From Planctomycetota bacterium (GTDB lineage Bacteria > Planctomycetota > GCA-002687715 > DRQF01), in NCBI GenBank assembly GCA_015485455.1, contig WFTN01000338.1:1-10156 (forward strand): a stretch of DNA of 10,156 nucleotides, in the 5' to 3' direction. Position numbers and translations under genes: made by a program. Positions 6,919 through 10,156 of the stretch are shown one piece after another (position 1 is the first letter of the stretch; every line of letters begins with the position of its first letter). Below the pieces are notes generated by a model, which made no database searches, was not told the origin of the DNA, and saw only the letters and a list, made by a program, of their open reading frames with translations.

Positions 6919-7506
6919 ATGATGACAGAAGATAAGCCAGCACGTCCTGGATCCGCCCGGGCCAAATTAGAGCAGTTCGAACGCCAAAACAAAGGCAAAG
7001 AGGCCATGATGAAGAAACTTCTCATCATTTTGGGTCTTCTCATGGTTGCCCTTGTGATTCAATTCTTCATTGTCAAAAGCAGCGATTCGAACGACTACTT
7101 TCAGTTTCCCAAAAATGCCGCTTGGATGGCACGAGAGGGGAAGTGGGATGATCTGCGCAAGTTGTGTACGGACGACTTCAAAGTTGAAGGCCTCAGTGCT
7201 AACAGTGCCGACGACTTCGTGGGTTTGGTTTCAGGTTATGGGCAAAGTGGTGTGAATGCCTTTGCCACCGTGCCTCACCGTTGGGAAAAAATCGGCGAAG
7301 GTGCCAAGATTGAGTTCTGGGTCATTTGGGCTCGGGGCGACTTGAATAACCCCGCCACTGTTCCTCTTAGCAAGATGTGGCTTGTTGATGCTACTCTTGT
7401 GTCCTTCGACGATGCTTGGCATTTCAAGAGAGCTAAGATCAGACCTATACTTGTAGATTCCGAAAAGACCTCAGTCGACCTCTCCGACATCATTGACCGA
7501 AAGTAA
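6919..7506 (+). CDS. Single-pass membrane protein with NTF2-like-looking outer domain, unknown function
   Basis: I do not recognise a named family. From ATG 6919 (195 aa) it has about 30 charged residues, one hydrophobic helix (33-52, KLLIILGLLMVALVIQFFIV), then a soluble domain of about 140 residues rich in Trp and Asp. The order AWMAREGKWDDLRKLCTDDF, then WEKIGEGAKIEFWVIWARGD, MWLVDATLVSFDDAWHFKRAKI resembles the helix-plus-curved-sheet pattern of NTF2/SnoaL-like domains; that is inference. The domain would be outside the membrane. ATG at 6922 is equally possible. A shorter form from ATG 7009, 5 nt after AAAGAGG (6997-7003), would start MKKLL and look like a signal peptide or anchor. It follows thiD by five bases and is the last gene of the operon. 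Real-gene status is supported by position, membrane segment and steady codon use. Confidence 0.75.
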   Translation: MMTEDKPARPGSARAKLEQFERQNKGKEAMMKKLLIILGLLMVALVIQFFIVKSSDSNDYFQFPKNAAWMAREGKWDDLRKLCTDDFKVEGLSANSADDFVGLVSGYGQSGVNAFATVPHRWEKIGEGAKIEFWVIWARGDLNNPATVPLSKMWLVDATLVSFDDAWHFKRAKIRPILVDSEKTSVDLSDIIDRK

Positions 7507-7621
7507 GGGGCAAGAGAAGCGTGCAGCGAGCATTAGGCCGGAGGGTTTTTTCTTTGTTGGTGGTGGGCTGGAAGATGACTGGCCGGTAGACGACCCCGGT
7601 TAACTCAACATACGCCTTGGA

Positions 7622-7663
7622 CACAAAAAAATGCCCAGTGATTTGCATCACTGGGCGTTTGTG
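7622..7663 (-). terminator. Strong intrinsic terminator on the minus strand, possibly bidirectional
   Basis: GCCCAGTGAT (7633-7642) and ATCACTGGGC (7647-7656) form a perfect ten-pair stem with a four-base loop. Read on the minus strand the stem is followed by A and then seven T (7631-7625), the classic intrinsic terminator. On the + strand only TTTGTG follows, so it is a weaker terminator for the seven-gene operon; CACAAA (7622-7627) and TTTGTG (7658-7663) can extend the stem. The nearest minus-strand gene ends over 300 nt away. Confidence 0.85.
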
Positions 7664-7738
7664 AGGGTGTACTAAGTCCTCACAAGAACATCATCAGGGG
7701 GAGGGGGGAGTTTACTGAATGGAGAGGAGTTTCTCTAA
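7627..7738 (-). ncRNA. Candidate small RNA with CU-rich anti-SD-like motifs
   Basis: This is a prediction from layout only. On the minus strand a good -10 box TATGAT (+ strand 7745-7750) would start a transcript near 7738 that ends at the strong terminator at 7627, about 110 nt. Within it are two direct copies of an AAACTCC-type CU-rich motif (+ strand 7721-7733 and 7697-7714). The first sits in the loop of a GAGA/TCTC hairpin (7722-7735). A second stem is TTGTGAGG/CCTCACAA (7659-7666 with 7678-7685), and the terminator hairpin follows. CU-rich loops that pair with ribosome sites are known in several bacterial small RNA families. No good -35 box is seen. It may instead be a long 3' UTR of the lipoprotein gene. 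Confidence 0.33.
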
Positions 7739-7744
7739 GGACTC

Positions 7745-7750
7745 ATCATA
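7745..7750 (-). promoter_or_regulatory. Possible -10 box TATGAT for the candidate small RNA
   Basis: On the minus strand TATGAT matches the sigma-70 -10 consensus at five of six bases and lies in an AT-rich run. The bases 16-19 nt upstream (GGGCGA region) do not resemble TTGACA, and there is no TG extension. The site is therefore weak evidence by itself. Confidence 0.22.
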
Positions 7751-7902
7751 TTTATCTGAACTTCACATCGCCCTGAGAGGATGGGATGGAAGAACTGTTC
7801 TTTTTCCCTCGATATTCTCTCACCTGCCACTTTCCCATTGGGGAGAACAATCGCTTGGTCTGTCAAGAAACTGTAGTGCTAGGTTTACAATTCCTGAATC
7901 CC

Positions 7903-7968
7903 CTCGCTCTCACCAAGATAGAGAAGGCGCTGCTCTGAATGGGCCACAGAGTCAGAGGCGTGAGCGAG
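7903..7968 (-). repeat. Compound inverted repeat directly after the lipoprotein stop
   Basis: Outer arms CTCGCT-CT-CAC (7903-7913) and GTG-AGCGAG (7960-7968) pair over nine positions with a two-base bulge. Inside, CGC-TG-CTCTGA (7928-7938) pairs with TCAGAG-GCG (7952-7960) over nine positions, also with a two-base bulge. It starts five bases past the minus-strand TAG. It may stabilise the 3' end or act as a factor-assisted terminator; only a weak T-rich run (CTTCTCTATCTT on the minus strand) lies between the inner and outer arms. Confidence 0.5.
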
Positions 7969-7973
7969 TTCCC

Positions 7974-8327
7974 CTAGAAACCGAAGATAGCAACTGAAGC
8001 GACGGCAGCTGTGGCAATGAGAATCAAAGCGAGTAGAACGCCTCCTCCCACTGCGAGGCCGGTGTTGGCACCGTCGATGTCTCTGCGTTCGATGAACGCC
8101 AAGTCTTGGGTTGAAATGGCGAAGTCGCTGCCCTGAATTTCCCCCGATTCTGTCAAACCGGTCACTTCAAACTCGTAGCGGTCGCCGTCTTTCGAGGTGA
8201 CCCTGATCTCGTCACCTTGCTCTAATACGGTTATAGCTTCTTGGATGTTGATGGGGGTCCAAGTACTACATCCCGCCAAGAGAATACAGAGGATCAAAAC
8301 GATGAATGAATTGTTTTTTCTGGTCAT
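7974..8327 (-). CDS. Small predicted lipoprotein with C-terminal hydrophobic helix, unknown function
   Basis: A 117-residue protein with a clear type II signal peptide: positive MTRKNN, a hydrophobic stretch, and lipobox LAGC (17-20), so it should be lipidated on C20. Ser at +2 favours the outer membrane by the Lol rule, if that rule holds here. Residues 37-80 (GDEIRVTSKDGDRYEFEVTGLTESG) look like a small beta barrel, as in other short lipoproteins of this build. Residues 89-117 (GLAVGGGVLLALILIATAAVASVAIFGF-type) form a Gly/Ala-rich hydrophobic helix ending the chain. I know no assigned function. GGAG (minus strand, + 8335-8338) lies 7 nt before ATG, a good ribosome site. It is alone on its strand, convergent with the operon and divergent from the sulfatase-like gene. 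Confidence 0.85.
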   Translation of the reverse strand: MTRKNNSFIVLILCILLAGCSTWTPINIQEAITVLEQGDEIRVTSKDGDRYEFEVTGLTESGEIQGSDFAISTQDLAFIERRDIDGANTGLAVGGGVLLALILIATAAVASVAIFGF

Positions 8328-8676
8328 TTCTCGTCTCCAAAATCCTAAGAGAATATCTCACAGCCTACCCATGTGAGGTCGGAATCCGCGATATTGCCGA
8401 GTATTTCCGCTGGCAACGATCACGATCTCATAACTGAGTCGGGGCAAGATGAAGGACAGGATGAAATTCGAGTCCTCAGTTTCGAGAGTATCAGACTATT
8501 TTGGGCACCGCAAAACGTATTGACAGAGCGTTCTGAGGGACAGTTGGTCCTCTCCTTGGTTGGAGTTTTGCCACAGCCATGGGGTTTCGTTGCTCTGAAT
8601 ATGGAGGGCATAGAGCGGGAGACGAATTGGCTCAGGAGAGTGGACGGGCAGGGGCTGCATGTTATCCTGAGGTTCC
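8328..8676. other. Divergent intergenic gap; weak promoter and hairpin only
   Basis: No gene is supported here; overlapping frames are long by chance only. CTCACA (8357-8362) and TGTGAG (8372-8377) form a six-pair dyad with a nine-base loop in the lipoprotein leader. A weak minus-strand promoter could be TTGCCA (+ strand 8411-8416) and TATCGC (8388-8393), spacing 17, which would put the dyad in the 5' UTR. On the + strand TTGACA (8520-8525) matches a -35 box, but no -10 follows at 16-18 nt. I see no terminator or repeat. Confidence 0.4.
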
Positions 8677-10156
8677 ATGCATATCTCAAACTCAAGCAGT
8701 TCGACAATGAAGACTCACTTTGGGACCCTCACATCGGGTTTTGGTGTCGGGGTTTCTCTCACTTGGGTTTTGGTAGATGCCCTAAGCGCTCCAAGCTACT
8801 TTGCGGTTTTCGTGTTCTTTTGTGTAGGCACGATAGCAGGTGCATTCGCCCAAGGCCTGAGCTTCAGTTTTCTTGTCTTGGGAAGTTCGATGGGCCGCCG
8901 ATCTCCGTGGCTGAAGGCACTTCTTCCGGCTCTGGCGCTCTCCGTTTTTCTCAAATCCTCCTATTGGAGCCTATTTGACGGTGACTGGGTGTCACAACAA
9001 TCGTGGCAGCCTGGAGCTCGACTGGGAGTTCTCATCGGTTTCTTTTTGCTGGTGCTCAAGATTGGTCAATACCTCGTGATCAAGAGCCATAGCGAGAAGG
9101 GAGCCAAGTTGGTTCTGGGCCTTGTGTTCGCTGCTTTTTCAGCTTTTTGTTTCTATTCAGAGTCACACAAAATCTTGATGCGGAAGTATCCCGCAGCCCA
9201 TGATATTTTGATGGTCTGGGGCATTCTGAGTGCTGGTGTGAGTGGAGCCTTGTGGCTGGGAAAACCTTGGTCTTTAGTGGGGAAAAACCACATTCTTTTG
9301 TCCGTTTTCATGATCATCCTGGTGTCCATGGGGATGGTCGATTTCACAACTCTACGATTAAGATCGACCCTACTGGGCAAAGGAGTCTTGACCCCAAGAG
9401 TGATGTCCTTTGCTTTGTCGGGTGCAGGGGGTGAAATAGATGTGGCTATCGATCCCGTGCTTTTGTCCCGCTTAGAATCAACCTACAAGATAAGCCCGGA
9501 ACGTCTCGATGTCTTAGTACCATGGCGCAGGAATCAGGATGTTGTTCTCATTACTATCGATACTTTACGACACGATGCCTTGTCGATTTCTGGTGGTAGT
9601 GCCATGACTCCTTACTTGGATCAGTTTGCGAAGGATGGTTTTGTTTTTTCCCAAGCGTGGAGTCAGTTTCCGGCCACACGCTATGCGGTGAATTCCTTTC
9701 TTGCCGGTCAGTATCCAACGGCGGTGGATTTGGATGAGGGCGATCATGAAGGGAAAGTTCCCCGTCGACTACCTGAGAGTTTGCGGGCTGCCGGCTACAC
9801 CACAAGGGCCTTCACTTCATTTCCCAAGTCTCTGTTTGCCTTGGAAGAATCTCACCTGACCAAGGGATTTATTGAATTCAACAATGATGTCGGAGAGTCC
9901 ATTTCGAGATCAAAGCGAGTCGTGGAGCGGTCGATCGAGTTTCTGAAGACTTCAAAAGAAAATGACAAGCCACGATTTTTGTGGGTACATCTATTCGACC
10001 CCCATGGTCCCTATCACCAGCGAGGGGATGGGATTGCTCAGGCTTCTCTACGGGAGCGTTATGATCGGGAAGTTTCCCATGTGGATAGTTGCTTGGCAGA
10101 TCTTTTCTCCTGGTTCGCAACGATGGAGCAGCCACCTCTGGTTATCGTGCATTCGG
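8677..10156 (+). CDS. Membrane-anchored sulfatase-superfamily protein (3' end outside window)
   Basis: An open frame runs to the right edge (493 codons) after an in-frame TGA at 8668. About seven hydrophobic segments come first (roughly residues 18-36, 41-70, 79-92, 113-134, 144-161, 175-194, 204-221), then a soluble alkaline phosphatase/sulfatase-fold domain, presumably periplasmic. DVVLITIDTLRHDAL carries metal ligand D295. SQFPATRYAVNSFLAGQYP is the nucleophile segment, with T334 the likely nucleophile; there is no Cys/Ser of the CxPSR sulfatase signature. VHLFDPHGPY gives H438 and H443. The chain stops at LVIVHS, just where a (S)DHG metal motif is expected. Relatives with N-terminal membrane helices include lipid A or teichoic acid phosphotransferases, so transferase or phosphatase activity is as likely as sulfatase. 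GAGG (8669-8672) is 4 nt before ATG 8677; ATG 8707 is an alternative. Confidence 0.85.
   Translation, partial: MHISNSSSSTMKTHFGTLTSGFGVGVSLTWVLVDALSAPSYFAVFVFFCVGTIAGAFAQGLSFSFLVLGSSMGRRSPWLKALLPALALSVFLKSSYWSLFDGDWVSQQSWQPGARLGVLIGFFLLVLKIGQYLVIKSHSEKGAKLVLGLVFAAFSAFCFYSESHKILMRKYPAAHDILMVWGILSAGVSGALWLGKPWSLVGKNHILLSVFMIILVSMGMVDFTTLRLRSTLLGKGVLTPRVMSFALSGAGGEIDVAIDPVLLSRLESTYKISPERLDVLVPWRRNQDVVLITIDTLRHDALSISGGSAMTPYLDQFAKDGFVFSQAWSQFPATRYAVNSFLAGQYPTAVDLDEGDHEGKVPRRLPESLRAAGYTTRAFTSFPKSLFALEESHLTKGFIEFNNDVGESISRSKRVVERSIEFLKTSKENDKPRFLWVHLFDPHGPYHQRGDGIAQASLRERYDREVSHVDSCLADLFSWFATMEQPPLVIVHS

Larger units (their letters stand above)
7507..7973. other. Non-coding convergent gap between the operon and the lipoprotein gene
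   Basis: No protein gene is supported. Open frames here, such as a 92-codon one from 7719, are of odd composition. Contents: the terminator at 7622-7663, the small RNA candidate at 7627-7738, a compound dyad at 7903-7968 and a G-rich tract GGGGGAGGGGGG (7697-7708). At 7507-7621 a T-rich run (7547-7552) follows no clear stem, so I do not call it a terminator. A perfect TTGACA on the minus strand (+ strand 7861-7866) has no fitting -10. I see nothing else in 7751-7902. Confidence 0.6.

Noticed and set aside
7539..7557. T-rich run after GGCCGGAGGG as terminator of the operon
   Set aside because: No inverted repeat precedes the T run; only a three-pair TGC/GCA is nearby.
7697..7711. G-quadruplex in GGGGGAGGGGGGAG
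   Set aside because: Only two long G runs are present; a stable four-tract quadruplex would need splitting them with very short loops.
7719..7997. 92-codon + strand open frame in the convergent gap
   Set aside because: Low-quality composition, no similarity I recognise, crosses the nested inverted repeat and the lipoprotein 3' end.
8357..8377. TCACA...TGTGA dyad as a CRP/FNR site
   Set aside because: Arms are in the opposite order (CRP is TGTGA-N6-TCACA) and the nine-base spacing does not fit.
8420..8707. 95-codon minus-strand open frame
   Set aside because: Composition rich in Ser, Cys and Arg, no motif, no ribosome site, and it runs into the start region of the sulfatase-like gene.
8373..8978. 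201-codon + strand open frame
   Set aside because: No ribosome site, no recognisable domain, Cys/Arg-rich tail typical of a shadow frame; its second half overlaps the well-supported membrane/sulfatase frame.
1..10156. Mobile elements, CRISPR arrays, tRNA, rRNA or phage genes
   Set aside because: No transposase or integrase motifs, no regular repeat-spacer pattern, no tRNA T-loop/anticodon arrangement and no rRNA-like sequence were seen on reading both strands.

Overview
The window reads as ordinary, densely coding bacterial DNA of roughly 50 percent GC. One gene product carries a lipobox, and another combines a multi-pass membrane region with what looks like an extracytoplasmic sulfatase-fold domain. 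This suggests a Gram-negative organism. The adenylosuccinate lyase resembles the eukaryotic (human ADSL) type, which also occurs in scattered bacterial lineages. I cannot name the organism; a deltaproteobacterium-like or Bdellovibrio/Myxococcus-like lineage is only a guess.

Layout: (1) Positions 1-1014 hold the C-terminal part of purB, cut by the left edge. (2) Positions 1015-1298 are a non-coding gap rich in dyads, with a T-rich tract, a possible pseudoknot and two clean hairpins. (3) Positions 1299-7506 hold a tight + strand operon of seven genes: a DHH/DHHA1 phosphoesterase, a TrkA/KtrA-like RCK protein, a class III CoA-transferase, a COG0402 amidohydrolase (purine or adenosine-type deaminase), thymidine kinase (tdk), HMP/HMP-P kinase (thiD), and a single-pass membrane protein of unknown function. 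Junctions are 8 nt, 0 nt, three ATGA overlaps, then a gap of a few bases. (4) Positions 7507-7973 are non-coding. A strong intrinsic terminator reads out on the minus strand, and a possible small RNA of about 110 nt with CU-rich anti-Shine-Dalgarno-like motifs lies just upstream of it. (5) A small lipoprotein gene sits on the minus strand (7974-8327). (6) Positions 8328-8676 are a divergent intergenic gap. (7) From about 8677 to the right edge runs a large membrane-anchored sulfatase-superfamily gene, cut just before its expected DHG metal motif.

How the genes fit together: purB, the DHH phosphoesterase, the deaminase, tdk and thiD share a nucleotide or cofactor salvage theme. The DHH enzyme lies beside an RCK potassium-channel regulator. 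Elsewhere, DHH-DHHA1 enzymes degrade c-di-AMP or its products, and RCK_C domains bind c-di-AMP, so the pair could form a nucleotide-to-potassium link; this is inference only. The CoA-transferase and the terminal membrane protein have no obvious place in the theme. I see no mobile element, CRISPR array, tRNA or rRNA, and no clearly new multi-gene system. The most interesting leads are the candidate small RNA, the structured 1015-1298 leader, the DHH-RCK pair and the mixed signature of the deaminase.
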